A stretch of DNA of 64,000 nucleotides, from contig CAZLPU010000014.1 in NCBI GenBank assembly GCA_964561475.1, forward strand, positions 9,915 through 73,914. The letters run 5' to 3'. This DNA is from CAYUYV01 sp964561475 (GTDB lineage: Bacteria > Pseudomonadota > Alphaproteobacteria > JAJFIK01). Positions 27,444-37,433 of this stretch are shown here, in pieces (within the stretch, counting starts at the first letter, position 1; the number at the start of each line of letters is the position of its first letter). The notes below the pieces were generated by a model, which was not told the origin of the DNA, ran no database searches, and saw only the letters and a list, made by a program, of their open reading frames with translations. The position numbers were made by a program, and so were the translations under genes.

Positions 27444-27607
27444 GGGGCGGCCTCCTGGTCATGGGCGCCGGAGGCACGGACCGGCGCGGGCAGACCCATC
27501 ATGTCGGGGGCACCCGCCCGCACTCAAGGTCCGGATTGGTTCTTTTCGCTCACGGAGCACGGCGCGCCGCGGCCTCGGCCATGAAGGGCCGCGACCGTTT
27601 CACATCC

Positions 27608-29077
27608 TCACGGCTTCTCGGGCGTAACCCCGGCAGACGCGGCCGCCGGCATCATGGACGCCGGCATGAGACCCGTGCGTTCCATCATGTTCAGGCGCCG
27701 GAACAGCAGGATCGAGAGCACGGTCACCGGGATGATATGGGCGATGGCAAGCCCGAACATGGTGCCTTGAATGCCAAACCAGCTTGCCAGGAAATAGGCC
27801 GAGCCCAGGCCGAATACCGCCTCGATCATGATTGTCACGAACAGAGGCCGGGTGAATTCGATGGAGCGCAGGCCCACTTCCAAGGGGAACTGGAGATAGC
27901 GGATGGTGAAAATGATGGCCCACCAGTTCACCAGCCATGCATAGGGCACAAACTCCTCCCCATACATCAGCCGGACGATATCCTCGGCAAAGAACACGCC
28001 AGCCACCACGATGGCGAGGCTCGCCGCGACCCCGACGCCGGTGACCTTGTAGAGGTAGGTCTTCATGGCCGGGATGCCGTGGTCCTTGAAGATTGCGGAC
28101 GCATGGACCGGGGCGATGTTCTGGAGTGCGAGGGTCAGCACCTGGATGGGGGCCAGAATGTTCAAGGTGGCGCGAATGCCGCCCAGGGCCGCCGCGCCCA
28201 GGACAATCCCCGCCACCATGACGATGGCATGGCCGGAGCAGAACTGCATCACGGCGGTGCCGAACAGCCATTTGGAAAAGTCCCAATGGGTCCGGCTGAC
28301 CCGGATCAGGGACACGCGTTCAAAGCGCAGGGGCTGGATCCAGAACGCACCCACGGCGGCCGCCGCCAGGGACGTGCCCCCCATGATCCAGAAGACGAGG
28401 GACCCGTCGAGATCGACCCCGAAACCGAAGGGCAGGGCGAAGAGCAACACCAGCCGGACCATGAAGGCGATCACGTCATTCAGGAACGCGGCAATGGGCC
28501 GGTGTTTGGTGAACAGATAGCGCCGCACCATGTCCTGGACCTGATCGCCGACCGCCGCCGCGATCAGAGGCAGCGCCATGTGGCGCAGGTCGATCTCCGG
28601 ATCGATCAGGACGAAAGCCGCCAGGGTGAGGGGAATGAGCAAAGCGGTGAGCGCCGCAAGCCCGGCCTGGTGGACAACGATGGTGCCGAAATAGGCGCCT
28701 TCATCCTCCGGGCGCTGTTTGGGGCCGATGCTCATCATCGGGGCGACGATCACCGCCAGATGGATCGACTTGAACAGCAGGAAGACCAGATAGCCCCAGT
28801 TGAACAGGCCGAAACCCTCGAGCCCGAGAGCCCGGGCAATCGCTGCGATGGTGAGGAAGTTGACGCCGCTGACCATGAGCTGATCGCCCAGGGTCCAGAC
28901 CGCATTGCCATGGCGCCGGTAAAGGGACTGCAATCGCCCCCCGCTTCCGGGCTCGGCGACGCTGGCCCCGCCCGTGATGGGCTTAGCAGCCCCGTCTGGG
29001 ACAGGCTTATTGGTCTCGGGCTCGGTGCCGGATTGCGATCCCGTCAATGACTGCTCTCCCCACATCCGCAGTTTCAA
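27608..29077 (-). CDS. Polysaccharide/oligosaccharide flippase (Wzx-like, MATE-fold)
   Basis: The 489-residue integral membrane protein has about twelve hydrophobic segments and a 50-residue polar N-terminus. The family pattern of the polysaccharide-biosynthesis exporters is visible: LGDQLMVSGVNFLTIAAIAR, LGLEGFGLFNWGYLVFLL and LVFWIMGGTSLAAAAVGAFW. SGHAIVMVAGIVLGAAALGG lies near the centre. It would flip lipid-linked sugars across the inner membrane. It lies downstream of an FkbM-type methyltransferase gene (with a terminator in between) and not in a full glycan cluster, so the pathway is unknown. Confidence 0.82.
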   Translation of the reverse strand: MKLRMWGEQSLTGSQSGTEPETNKPVPDGAAKPITGGASVAEPGSGGRLQSLYRRHGNAVWTLGDQLMVSGVNFLTIAAIARALGLEGFGLFNWGYLVFLLFKSIHLAVIVAPMMSIGPKQRPEDEGAYFGTIVVHQAGLAALTALLIPLTLAAFVLIDPEIDLRHMALPLIAAAVGDQVQDMVRRYLFTKHRPIAAFLNDVIAFMVRLVLLFALPFGFGVDLDGSLVFWIMGGTSLAAAAVGAFWIQPLRFERVSLIRVSRTHWDFSKWLFGTAVMQFCSGHAIVMVAGIVLGAAALGGIRATLNILAPIQVLTLALQNIAPVHASAIFKDHGIPAMKTYLYKVTGVGVAASLAIVVAGVFFAEDIVRLMYGEEFVPYAWLVNWWAIIFTIRYLQFPLEVGLRSIEFTRPLFVTIMIEAVFGLGSAYFLASWFGIQGTMFGLAIAHIIPVTVLSILLFRRLNMMERTGLMPASMMPAAASAGVTPEKP

Positions 29078-29223
29078 GGCGCCCGGTCGGCTCCTTGCCG
29101 AGGCACTCTACCGAATTCAGGCGTGAACGAAAGGGCCAGGGGCCTTGAACATAAGGCCAATCGGCGGGTCAACGGGCTGCCCGAGGGGAGCGGGCCGGCG
29201 AAGGCTTGAACCCGCTCCGAAAC

Positions 29224-29256
29224 AAAAAATGGCCTGCTCCCGAAAGGGCAGACCAT
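29224..29256 (-). terminator. Rho-independent terminator of the FkbM methyltransferase gene
   Basis: An imperfect hairpin (ATGGCCTGCTCCC, loop GAAA, GGGCAGACCAT) is followed on the minus strand by a run of six T. It starts about 30 bp past the methyltransferase stop codon. Confidence 0.8.
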
Positions 29257-29285
29257 CTTTCGTCAGTTCAAAAGGGTGCGGTCCC

Positions 29286-30152
29286 TCAGGCGGAGGGGGC
29301 GTCTTTCTGGGTAAAGAACACATTGGACAGGGGCGGGCGCAGTTCTTCCACCGCGTGGAAGCGGCCCTTGTCGTCGAAAACGTTCTTCCGGTAGCCGAGA
29401 TTGGCGAGGTACTCGACGATTTCACGGAATTCGTCGTCTTCGCTCGCCTCGATGCAGATCACCGGCTTATAGCGCTCGATCGCTTCACGGCCCCCTTCGA
29501 GGGCTTTGAACTCGGCGCCTTCGACGTCGAGCTTGATGAAATCCAGGCGCTCGATGCCTTCCTCGGCCAGCACCGTATTGATGGTGGTGGTCTTGATGGT
29601 TTCCTTGATGGATTCCTGGGCTTCCGCGCTGAAATCCCGGGTGATGCTGGCGGAAACCGGCCCCAGGCTCACATCGATGATGGCTTCGCCGATTTCATCG
29701 GACACGGCGAAATTCTTGATGATGGTCTGTTGCTGGAAATCGTTCAGAGCGATGTTTTCGCCGATGATCTCGCACAGCCAGCCGAAGGGTTCGAAAGCGA
29801 TGACCTTGCCCGAAGGGCCGACCTTGGCGGCGAAGGCGCAGGTGAAGGTACCCTGGTTGGCGCCCCCGTCGATCACCACATCGCCGGGCTTGATCAGCTT
29901 GTGGCCGAATTCCAGCAGCGGCTCGTAGTATTCGCGCTGGAGGTAGATACCGGCGGAGCCCATGTGGCGGCGCATGGGTTCGATCTTGAGACGGAATTTC
30001 GGTCCGCCATAGGTCAGTTCGATGAAGCTGGTGCGCTTCTGCATCTTCATGACCTGGTAGCCCACCGCGTTCATCACGGTCCGAATGGGGGCTTTCTGGA
30101 AGCCGCGCAGCCGGGTCAGGTTGTTGTAGTAGTCCAAAAGCACATTCGTCAT
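29286..30152 (-). CDS. FkbM family methyltransferase
   Basis: The 288-residue protein has the FkbM-type class I methyltransferase domain. It shows the SAM-binding motif VVIDGGANQGTFTCAFAAKVG (about residues 92-112), VIAFEPFGWLCEIIGENIAL, and IKLDVEGAEFKALEGGREAI (the strand-4/5 region). These enzymes methylate sugars, lipids or secondary metabolites; the neighbouring flippase suggests a surface glycan. The start (MTNVLLDYYNN) has a G-rich site upstream and is preferred over the longer frame, which adds non-conserved residues. It is terminated before the flippase gene, so they are not strictly one operon. Confidence 0.87.
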   Translation of the reverse strand: MTNVLLDYYNNLTRLRGFQKAPIRTVMNAVGYQVMKMQKRTSFIELTYGGPKFRLKIEPMRRHMGSAGIYLQREYYEPLLEFGHKLIKPGDVVIDGGANQGTFTCAFAAKVGPSGKVIAFEPFGWLCEIIGENIALNDFQQQTIIKNFAVSDEIGEAIIDVSLGPVSASITRDFSAEAQESIKETIKTTTINTVLAEEGIERLDFIKLDVEGAEFKALEGGREAIERYKPVICIEASEDDEFREIVEYLANLGYRKNVFDDKGRFHAVEELRPPLSNVFFTQKDAPSA

Positions 30153-30598
30153 ATCAGAGCCCCCTGGTTCTGCTGTCCCGCGCTGCGGCCCGCGATGGTG
30201 GGGCAGCTTCCGGCAACCAATTCCCAAAGATGGATCCCAACCCCCGGCCGACTTCCGCCAACTGATTTCAGGTCAATTGCCTGCTGATCAATTGCCTTCT
30301 GGTCAATTCACCTCAAACCAGCTCTGCGTTCGACCACACCGCCAACCCGAAGCCGACCACCCGAAGCAATCGGCCTCAAGCCATTCGTCGGCTGCCATAC
30401 CGCTTATTGTTGTATTCGCCATTGGACGGCGACGATAGCCGACAACGCCTCGACTGAGAAGACGGTCAGGCGGTAATACGCGCCAAGATGGTCTTTCCAA
30501 GGATGCCGGCCAGGGATGTCGACCATGGATCCCGAATGGAAGACACCGGATGGAAGACGCCATAGGACCATGGCCGCAATTCGATAAGAAAGCTTGTC
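30153..30598. other. Intergenic, no gene seen
   Basis: This 446-bp gap lies between the FkbM gene and the exonuclease/phosphatase-fold gene, both on the minus strand. It contains three close repeats of a TCAATTG-type motif at 30266-30308 (for example GATCAATTGCC and GGTCAATTCACC). I see no protein or structural RNA in it. Confidence 0.45.
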
Positions 30599-31561
30599 TC
30601 ACTCCTGATGCGGTCCGGCAAGGCCAAATGACCCGCCCGCACCGGCGGTGATGGCAAAATCCGCTACTACCGGGCGGTGATTGGAGCTGGCATCTTTCGG
30701 GACCTCATACCCCTTAAGAGCGACGGGCCCACGGGCCATCAGGTGGTCGATTTGCACCCCGATCCAGGGCACCGCCGCAGGCCAGGTGCCCATGGGCAGC
30801 CCAATCCGGGGCATGACCCCGCGAAGGCCGGTCTGCGATGCAAAGGCCTGGAACGACAGAGACGAGGCGGTCGCATTGAAATCCCCACCCAGGATCAGTG
30901 GTCCCGGTGTGTCCTCCAGAATGGCCTTGAGGCGCGTCATTTCCCACCGGAACATCCGGGCCGTCGTCAGGCTGGTGGGTTTGGTGAGATGGACACTGAC
31001 CAGGGTGGTGAGGGTGCCATTCACATCGACCCCCACTTTCAATCCCCGGATCAAACCGTCCCCGGGCTCCAGATAGTCCCGGGCCGGATACCAGGACGGC
31101 CAGTTCTGCTTGACGATCCCTTGGGTCGTGGTGAGGGGATAGCGGGACAGGATGACCGTGCCAACCGGCCCCTCCTGGCGCATATGGGGATAGGTGTCCC
31201 TCAACCCCTGGAGCTTGTCCCACCACAAGGGGTTGGTTTCCTGAACCAGAACCACGTCGGCGCCCTGATCCCGGATGAAGGCCAGCTTGGTGTCGTAGTC
31301 CTTGCTGAATACCAGGATGTTGAAGGTCATCACCCTCAGGGAAACGCCCTCGGATTGTGGATCCAGGGGCATGGTGCGGCTGGTGCTCTGGGCTGCCCAG
31401 CCCAGACACAGGGCTGCGCCGAGGGCGAGGACAAAAGACAGGCGCCGCAGACCGAGAAAGGCCAGGAGGAGGGCATCCATGGCCATGAAGATCCCGGCGT
31501 GCCAGGCAAAATTCAGGCCCGTGTCGAGGAGCCAGTAGGCCGTTTCCAAAATCCCGCTCAT
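30599..31561 (-). CDS. Endonuclease/exonuclease/phosphatase-fold protein with membrane N-terminus
   Basis: The 320-residue protein begins with two or three hydrophobic spans (LLDTGLNFAWHAGIFMAMDALLLAF, then FVLALGAALCLGWA). An EEP domain follows, presumably on the periplasmic side. The EEP signatures are visible: RVMTFNILVFSKD, DVVLVQETNP (metal-binding Glu), LILGGDFNATASS, VQIDHLMARG and SSNHRPVVADF (catalytic His). Such proteins are phosphodiesterases or phosphatases; the substrate (nucleic acid, inositol phosphate or lipid) is open. The start has a GGAGGGGGAAGG site; an extended frame from 31750 lacks one. It is monocistronic and divergent from the histidine kinase gene. Confidence 0.85.
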   Translation of the reverse strand: MSGILETAYWLLDTGLNFAWHAGIFMAMDALLLAFLGLRRLSFVLALGAALCLGWAAQSTSRTMPLDPQSEGVSLRVMTFNILVFSKDYDTKLAFIRDQGADVVLVQETNPLWWDKLQGLRDTYPHMRQEGPVGTVILSRYPLTTTQGIVKQNWPSWYPARDYLEPGDGLIRGLKVGVDVNGTLTTLVSVHLTKPTSLTTARMFRWEMTRLKAILEDTPGPLILGGDFNATASSLSFQAFASQTGLRGVMPRIGLPMGTWPAAVPWIGVQIDHLMARGPVALKGYEVPKDASSNHRPVVADFAITAGAGGSFGLAGPHQE

Positions 31562-31813
31562 GGCACCTTCCCCCTCCACGGCTTGACGTGTTGCCCTCTG
31601 GCCTCCGACGCGATCTGCCTCGCATAGGGAAACCCCGCCATTCCTCACGGCACTCTTATGGGAAGTGTTGCGGCCTTGCCAGGGCGTTCGCGGAAAACAA
31701 CTCACCGGGAGTGGATAAGAGGCGGAATTGACTGGCGTGCATATCCCCAAGCCATGCTAGTTTCACCACCTACAAAGTGACAATTGAGAAACCAGCACAA
31801 GAGGGGATGATCC

Positions 31814-33061
31814 ATGTCCGAGACGGTTCAGCCGCTCGACAGCCTGTCCGGCGATTGCCAGTCAGCGATTTTGTCCGACCAGGCTCTTGGAGCGGTTCTT
31901 GTCCGGGCCATTGATGGCATCTGCGATCAGATCATTCTGTTCGATCCCCTCCGCCTGACCATTCTCCACGCCAACCGGGCGGTTTCCGAGCGCTTTGGGT
32001 ACAAGCTGGGCGCGCTTCTCGGAAAGCCGTTGTCCACCTTGCTGGTTGCGGGCCCGCCTGTCACAGGCGGAGAGGGCGGATCCCTCAACGCGGCCCTTGA
32101 ACGAGCCGCGGACAACACCGCCAACCAGATTCTCACGGGTGCCCAGAGTTTCACGGGCGCATTGAAAGGCCATGACGGGGCATGTGTGCCCGCTGAGCTG
32201 AGCCTGGCTCTCATGGATGTGGAGCCTGAGGGCCGCACCCTCGGCGTCTTGATCGGCCGCCTGCCGGTTGATGGGGGCAACATGGGGGGAGGGCCCGGGC
32301 ATGGGGCCGGAGGGACCGGAATCATCTCGCTAGAGGCTGGGACCATGGATGGGCCTGACCTCCGGGAGCGGTCCCGATCCAACCTGGATCTGGAACAGTT
32401 TGCTTTTGCCATCTCCCACGACCTCAAGGCGCCTCTGCGCCAGATCAAGGCTTTCAGTGAGCTGATCGAAAGGCGCGATGGCGAGGCCCTCAGCGACAGC
32501 GGCCGCGAGTTCCTGTCCTATATTCAGGCGGGCACCGCGCGGATGGGGGAGATGATCGACAGTCTGCTGGATTTCTGCCGGGTCCAGAAACCCGTCGTTG
32601 TCGGCACCGTAAAGCTTTCACAGGCGGTGCAGGACGCGATCAGCAATCTTCACCAGGATATCAAGCGTTCCGGCGCCTGGATTTCAGGGTATGAGACCTT
32701 GCCATCCGTGCCCGGAGAACGCGCCCTTCTTTCCATGCTGTTCCAGAACACGATTGCCAATGCCATCCAGTATTGCGGCGATCAGCGGCCCCACATCACT
32801 TTTGACGCCGTTGAGCACGGTCCGGTCCTGCGGATCAGTATCACGGATGATGGGCCGGGAATTGCCGTTCAACATGCTGACGCCATTTTCGACATTTTCC
32901 GGCGCCTGCAATCCGGGAAAGACCGGGAGGGCACCGGCATCGGTCTTGCCATCTGCCGCCGGGTCGCCGAGCTCCATGGTGGCCAGATCTGGCTTGATAC
33001 GGATTATCAGCAAGGTGCCCGTTTCCTCCTGGAATTGCCTCTCGGATCGGGTCAGCGCTGA
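31814..33061 (+). CDS. PAS-domain sensor histidine kinase (phytochrome-like kinase module), orphan
   Basis: The 415-residue cytoplasmic kinase has a PAS sensor (about residues 25-150, IILFDPLRLTILHANRAVSE). A Gly-rich linker follows, with NMGGGPGHGAGGTG. The HisKA dimerisation helix carries the H-box FAISHDLKAPLRQIKAF, with the phospho-accepting His near 201. The HATPase domain shows the N-box FQNTIANAIQYC, the G1 box ISITDDGPGI near 342 and the G2 box GTGIGLAICRRV near 374. The H-box type is that of phytochrome-like and hybrid kinases. There is no transmembrane segment and no response regulator next to it, so it is an orphan sensor. An AGAGGGGATGA site precedes the start. Confidence 0.88.
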   Translation: MSETVQPLDSLSGDCQSAILSDQALGAVLVRAIDGICDQIILFDPLRLTILHANRAVSERFGYKLGALLGKPLSTLLVAGPPVTGGEGGSLNAALERAADNTANQILTGAQSFTGALKGHDGACVPAELSLALMDVEPEGRTLGVLIGRLPVDGGNMGGGPGHGAGGTGIISLEAGTMDGPDLRERSRSNLDLEQFAFAISHDLKAPLRQIKAFSELIERRDGEALSDSGREFLSYIQAGTARMGEMIDSLLDFCRVQKPVVVGTVKLSQAVQDAISNLHQDIKRSGAWISGYETLPSVPGERALLSMLFQNTIANAIQYCGDQRPHITFDAVEHGPVLRISITDDGPGIAVQHADAIFDIFRRLQSGKDREGTGIGLAICRRVAELHGGQIWLDTDYQQGARFLLELPLGSGQR

Positions 33062-33496
33062 CGCCATTCCATGCACTGCCGTCTGGCTGGGTCGCAGACC
33101 CTGTCCGGGCGTCAAGTGCCGTTTCCGATCCTGACAGTTTTTTCACATCATCCCTGGACGCGGACACAGTCTGGCGCATGGGGCCGATCATTGTCGGCGG
33201 CATGACCATCCCGTCATGTTCCGTGTAGATCCCTCCATTTTATCAATTGTAACGGGACCCATGCCCCGGGGCCTTGCTAGACCAATAACCCGTGAGGGGT
33301 GAACCGGTCTGGGGCGGACCGGCTATCCGACGGTTTCGAATTTGGACGGTGTTGTCGGCGATGTCCGGCAACAGGGGGGCGATGTGTCTGACAGCTTGTC
33401 CGCGCGAGAGACAAGTCAGGCCTGATGTGTATGACCCAACCCGGCGGCGCCCATAGATGCTGGCGCGAGCCACGATCAGGGTAGAGTGAGGATCCC
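33062..33496. other. Intergenic, no gene seen
   Basis: This 435-bp gap follows the histidine kinase. It holds the promoter of the large RTX gene downstream and a small inverted repeat near 33303-33321 (CCGGTC and GACCGG). The overlapping minus-strand frames are short and look like shadows. Confidence 0.4.
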
Positions 33497-36400
33497 ATGA
33501 ACGGTGTGACGTACCAGACGAATTCCGACGGTCTTTTTGTGATCGACATGGAAGATTTCGCGGGTGCAGGAGACTGGCAGGCGGTCACCAAATATCCCGG
33601 CATTGACGGGGACAGCGCCTGGCTCTGGGCTGGCAACAACCGGTATAACCAGCGGCAGATCTCCGAGGACACAACATTCAGCATCCGGGTTTATGTGGAC
33701 GATCCGGGTACATATCATGTCGCACTGACCAGCGGGCGGACTGACGATCTGGGCAATGAGGTCCGCAGCGATCTGTCCAATGATGTCTGGTTCGGCGTGG
33801 AGACCGACAGCGGGGAGACCGTGGTCCCCGTTAGCAAGCTGTTCGGCGGCGGTAATTTCAAGAACAAGCCCTGGGACACGGTCGATGGCGTCTCGTCCAA
33901 TTACGACTATCACAGCCAGACAGGTCAGCGCCCCTCAGCGACCGTGGATTTCGACGAGCCCGGCTACTACATCATCGAAATTTCTCCCCGTTCGGAGGGG
34001 TTCATCCTCGACCAGCTCCAGATGGGCAAGACCAAGAACGCCATCGGCAAGGACGGACTGGAGAAATCCCCGGCCCTGACCGGCACATTCCCTCAGCCTG
34101 TCCCAGAACCTCAACCCGAGCCGGAACCTCAACCCGAGCCGGAGCCCCAGGCCGAACCGGAACCCCAGGCCGAACCGGAACCCCAGGCCGAGCCGGAGCC
34201 CGCTTCGTCCGGTGACTTTGCCGGGTCCCTGGCAGGCCAGCATGACCAGATCGTTTTCCATTTCGACGGGGACATTCACGACAGGGATGATATCGCGGCT
34301 CTGCCCATGGCCGCAGCCCTGATCAAGGCCGCCGGACTTGAGGACAACACCACGTTTTTCTACAACAACAATGTCACCAAGGGGTCCAATGGGGGCCAGC
34401 GCGATGACATGCGCGAGAGTGCTGCCCTGGCAGAGGCCCTTGGTATTCAGACCTATGACTATGAAGCGGACGAGACCGGCGCCACCGATGCCCTTGTGGA
34501 GATCTTCAATTCCGGCGACAAGGTTCTGTCCATCGAAGGCGGTCCCATGGAGGCTGTCTACCGGGCCGTGGAAAAGGCCAATCCCGGTTCCCTCTCCAAT
34601 CTCACCCTGCTGTCTCACAGCGGATGGAACGAGAACCACGGCGGCGACCGGGGGTACCGGACCTGGAGCGACCTGAAATCCGACTTCCCGCAGATCGATT
34701 TCATCGACATCCGTGATCAGAATAACGGGAACAACAACGATCGGGGTTTCAACAATTTCGGCTGGAGCTGGTTGGACGACGCCTCCAATCCCGTGCTCCA
34801 GGAAGTCCGCCGCCTGATGGAAAATGCAGGCAACACCAAGAAGAACGACCCCTCCGACGCTGGCATGCTGCTCTATGCCCTCACCGGTAACGATTCCGGG
34901 ACGCCCGGGGATGCCCAGGATTTCTTCAATACCTATCCCCTGCCCAATGCCCTGCCATCTGGATACGGATCAGGCGAAGGGGGTTCAGGCGGCAGCGGTT
35001 CAGATACAGGTGGGTCTGGCTCAGGAAGCAGCGATCCTGCGGGGCCGGAGGATCTCACCATCTTGCTGGTCGATGCGGAGACCGATGAGGTCCTGGGCGA
35101 TATCGGCGCTGGCGGCACCATTGGCGCTGACATCATCGGGGATACGGATCCGGCCAATCTCACCATCGCCGTGCTGTCGGACAAACCCGTCGGCAGTGTG
35201 CGTTTCAATCTGAACGGCTTTACCAAGACCGAGAATGTCAGCCCCTACGCCCTGTTCGGCGACAGCGACGCGGATTACGACACTGGTGGCGGCAATAGTC
35301 TTGAGACGGATGTGGCCTACACTCTCGCCATCCAGGTTTTCGAGAACGGGAACGGCAACGGTCTGCTTTTCACCAAGACCCTCGATTTCGCCCTGACTGA
35401 CGATGCTCCTGTCCTGGGTGACGAACCTCCGGCGGATGATACTCTGCCGGCAGAGGACTCGGATGATACAGATGATACGGATGTGGGTGGCCAGGACGCT
35501 CCGGTCCAGTTTGTTGGCACTTTCGAGGACGACACCGCAGAAGGCGGCGCCCTGAACGATACCTTCCTGGGCAAGTCCGGGGACGATGAACTGACCGGGC
35601 TGGGCGGTGACGACACCATCACCGGTGATTACGCGGTCCATTTCGACAATGGCGGGTCCGACACCCTGCGCGGCGGCGACGGCAACGACTCGATCGTCGG
35701 TGGCGGTGCAGGCGACTCCCTCATCGGCGGTGCGGACGATGACACTCTGGAAGGTGATCTGAGCACCTATTTCGGGGCATCCGAGTTCGGCGATGACACC
35801 ATCGAGGCCGGCAGCGGCAACGACCGGGCCGGCGGCGGCGGCGGCAACGACCTGATCGATGGCGGCGACGGCAACGACTTTCTCACCGGGGGCCTTCTGC
35901 CTGCTGACCGGCAATTCTTCCATGTGGCCAATGGCGATGACACTCTGCTTGGCGGCGAGGGCAACGACACCCTGGTCGGCGGCAACGGCAATGACTTGCT
36001 CGATGGCGGCACGGGGACCGACACCGCCATTTTCCTCGGCTACTTGATGAAGGATCTGGACGGGGACGGTCAGGAAGACAACCTGAATTATGTCTTTGAG
36101 CTGAACAGCGACGGCGATCTGGTAATCGGCAGCGACTTCTTCGGCTACAACACCATCCGGAACGTGGAAACCTTCACCTTCCGGGACCAGACGATCACCC
36201 TGGCCGAGGCTCTGGATTTTGCCTCCCCCGGCGCGGACCTGCCGGGGATTGCCCCTCTGTCCGGCCCGACAGCGGCCCCGGTCGGAACCTTCGAACAGGC
36301 CCCCGGCACCATTGACGGGTTTGCCGATTATGCCCTGGTTGATACGGATACCGATGAGGTCCTCTTCACGCTTGCACCGGACGTGCGGATGGTGGTGGAC

Positions 36401-36940
36401 AGTGCCGCAATCGCCGGTCTGCCCCTCAGTATCGCTTCGGTCACCGACGAGGACGGGGTTGGTAGCGCAGTCTTCAGTCTGAACGGCACGGAGGTCCGGG
36501 CCGAGAACGTCACCCCCTATGCCCTCTTTGGGGACATTGACGGCAATTTCCGCAAGGGCGAGGCATTCATCGGCGTCAACACATCCGTAGACGTTGAATA
36601 CCACGACGGCTCCAATGGTCAGGGCACGCTTCTGGGCGCTGACAGCCTTGACCTGACCAGTGCGACGGGAACCGTTGAGGCAACCGACGCGGAAGAAATC
36701 TTCCTGGTCAATACGGACAATCTCGGTCTGACGGAGATCACCGGATTTGGCAGCGATGACCGGATCCAGGTGGTTGACGGGCAGGACATCCTGTCCGCAG
36801 GCGAGGTGGCTGCCCTGGCGGAAACGGGTGCATCCGGCACAATCCTTGATTTCGGCGACGGCCAGACCCTTTCCCTCGATGGGTTCACCGGCTTTGACGA
36901 GGAAAACGTCTTCACGCCCACAGCTGAATTCACGTTCTGA
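33497..36940 (+). CDS. Large RTX-type secreted protein with nucleoside-hydrolase-like core
   Basis: This 1147-residue protein lacks an N-terminal signal peptide. It starts with a carbohydrate-binding-like beta domain (residues 1-190, NGVTYQTNSDGLFVIDMEDF). A Pro-Glu repeat linker follows (QPEPEPQPEP, residues 200-240). A core domain (about 248-470) contains VFHFDGDIHDRDDIAALPMA, a DxDx4DD pattern like the calcium-binding motif of nucleoside hydrolases. Two similar beta domains (about 517-635 and 945-1058, each with SVRFNLNG-like and NVTPYALFGD segments) flank nonapeptide RTX repeats (about 690-850, GGDGNDSIVGG and GGEGNDTLVGG). The protein probably leaves by type I secretion and folds on calcium; the end (TPTAEFTF) is hydrophobic. 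Function is unknown, and a secreted hydrolase or adhesin is the best guess. No secretion genes are adjacent. Confidence 0.85.
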   Translation: MNGVTYQTNSDGLFVIDMEDFAGAGDWQAVTKYPGIDGDSAWLWAGNNRYNQRQISEDTTFSIRVYVDDPGTYHVALTSGRTDDLGNEVRSDLSNDVWFGVETDSGETVVPVSKLFGGGNFKNKPWDTVDGVSSNYDYHSQTGQRPSATVDFDEPGYYIIEISPRSEGFILDQLQMGKTKNAIGKDGLEKSPALTGTFPQPVPEPQPEPEPQPEPEPQAEPEPQAEPEPQAEPEPASSGDFAGSLAGQHDQIVFHFDGDIHDRDDIAALPMAAALIKAAGLEDNTTFFYNNNVTKGSNGGQRDDMRESAALAEALGIQTYDYEADETGATDALVEIFNSGDKVLSIEGGPMEAVYRAVEKANPGSLSNLTLLSHSGWNENHGGDRGYRTWSDLKSDFPQIDFIDIRDQNNGNNNDRGFNNFGWSWLDDASNPVLQEVRRLMENAGNTKKNDPSDAGMLLYALTGNDSGTPGDAQDFFNTYPLPNALPSGYGSGEGGSGGSGSDTGGSGSGSSDPAGPEDLTILLVDAETDEVLGDIGAGGTIGADIIGDTDPANLTIAVLSDKPVGSVRFNLNGFTKTENVSPYALFGDSDADYDTGGGNSLETDVAYTLAIQVFENGNGNGLLFTKTLDFALTDDAPVLGDEPPADDTLPAEDSDDTDDTDVGGQDAPVQFVGTFEDDTAEGGALNDTFLGKSGDDELTGLGGDDTITGDYAVHFDNGGSDTLRGGDGNDSIVGGGAGDSLIGGADDDTLEGDLSTYFGASEFGDDTIEAGSGNDRAGGGGGNDLIDGGDGNDFLTGGLLPADRQFFHVANGDDTLLGGEGNDTLVGGNGNDLLDGGTGTDTAIFLGYLMKDLDGDGQEDNLNYVFELNSDGDLVIGSDFFGYNTIRNVETFTFRDQTITLAEALDFASPGADLPGIAPLSGPTAAPVGTFEQAPGTIDGFADYALVDTDTDEVLFTLAPDVRMVVDSAAIAGLPLSIASVTDEDGVGSAVFSLNGTEVRAENVTPYALFGDIDGNFRKGEAFIGVNTSVDVEYHDGSNGQGTLLGADSLDLTSATGTVEATDAEEIFLVNTDNLGLTEITGFGSDDRIQVVDGQDILSAGEVAALAETGASGTILDFGDGQTLSLDGFTGFDEENVFTPTAEFTF

Positions 36941-36972
36941 CCGGCGGACCCATAGGTCGCGAAACACGCTCC

Positions 36973-37010
36973 AATGGCGGGACCGGTCAGTCGGTGCCGC
37001 CATTATCTTT
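36973..37010 (+). terminator. Rho-independent terminator of the RTX gene
   Basis: A perfect 8-bp stem (AATGGCGG / CCGCCATT) with a 16-nt loop is followed by ATCTTTTG. It lies 32 bp after the stop codon of the RTX protein. Confidence 0.7.
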
Positions 37011-37433
37011 TGTGTGCTGATCTTGTCTTCGAGAATCCTGGTGATCGTTCAGCCTTGCCAAGGCTTGGATAAGGTTTCCCAACTTCCAAAAGGGGCCGGG
37101 TTTTCGCCAAATCCCGAAAGCGGCCAAGCTGCACTCCCTACCCGAAGCTTTATCGCGCCGATGGATTGATGGCGGGTGCACTTCGTGTCATGTCACGTCT
37201 GCCCGGGATGCAACCGGTTATTGCACCTGGAAACAAGAAGCTTGCTTCCCTGAGAAAGCGAGGCCGCTAAACCACGAGAGTCCGGCTCCCGATCGTTCCG
37301 TGGTGCTCCTGATGTCTCGTGGCGCTCCTGTGCCGCTCGGTCCGGCGCGGTTGCCTTCCCAAGGGGAGGTGGCGTGAGCAAGGGCAAGGCGGGCGTTGAC
37401 ATCCACTGTGCTTCTGACCTTGGGAGATGACCA

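Noticed and set aside
27461..29050. 529-residue plus-strand frame opposite the flippase gene
   Set aside because: His/Gln/Asp/Gly-rich antisense shadow of a membrane-protein gene.
35021..37003. 660-residue minus-strand frame opposite the RTX gene
   Set aside because: Val/Ala/Gly-rich, no ribosome site, and antisense to clear RTX repeats.
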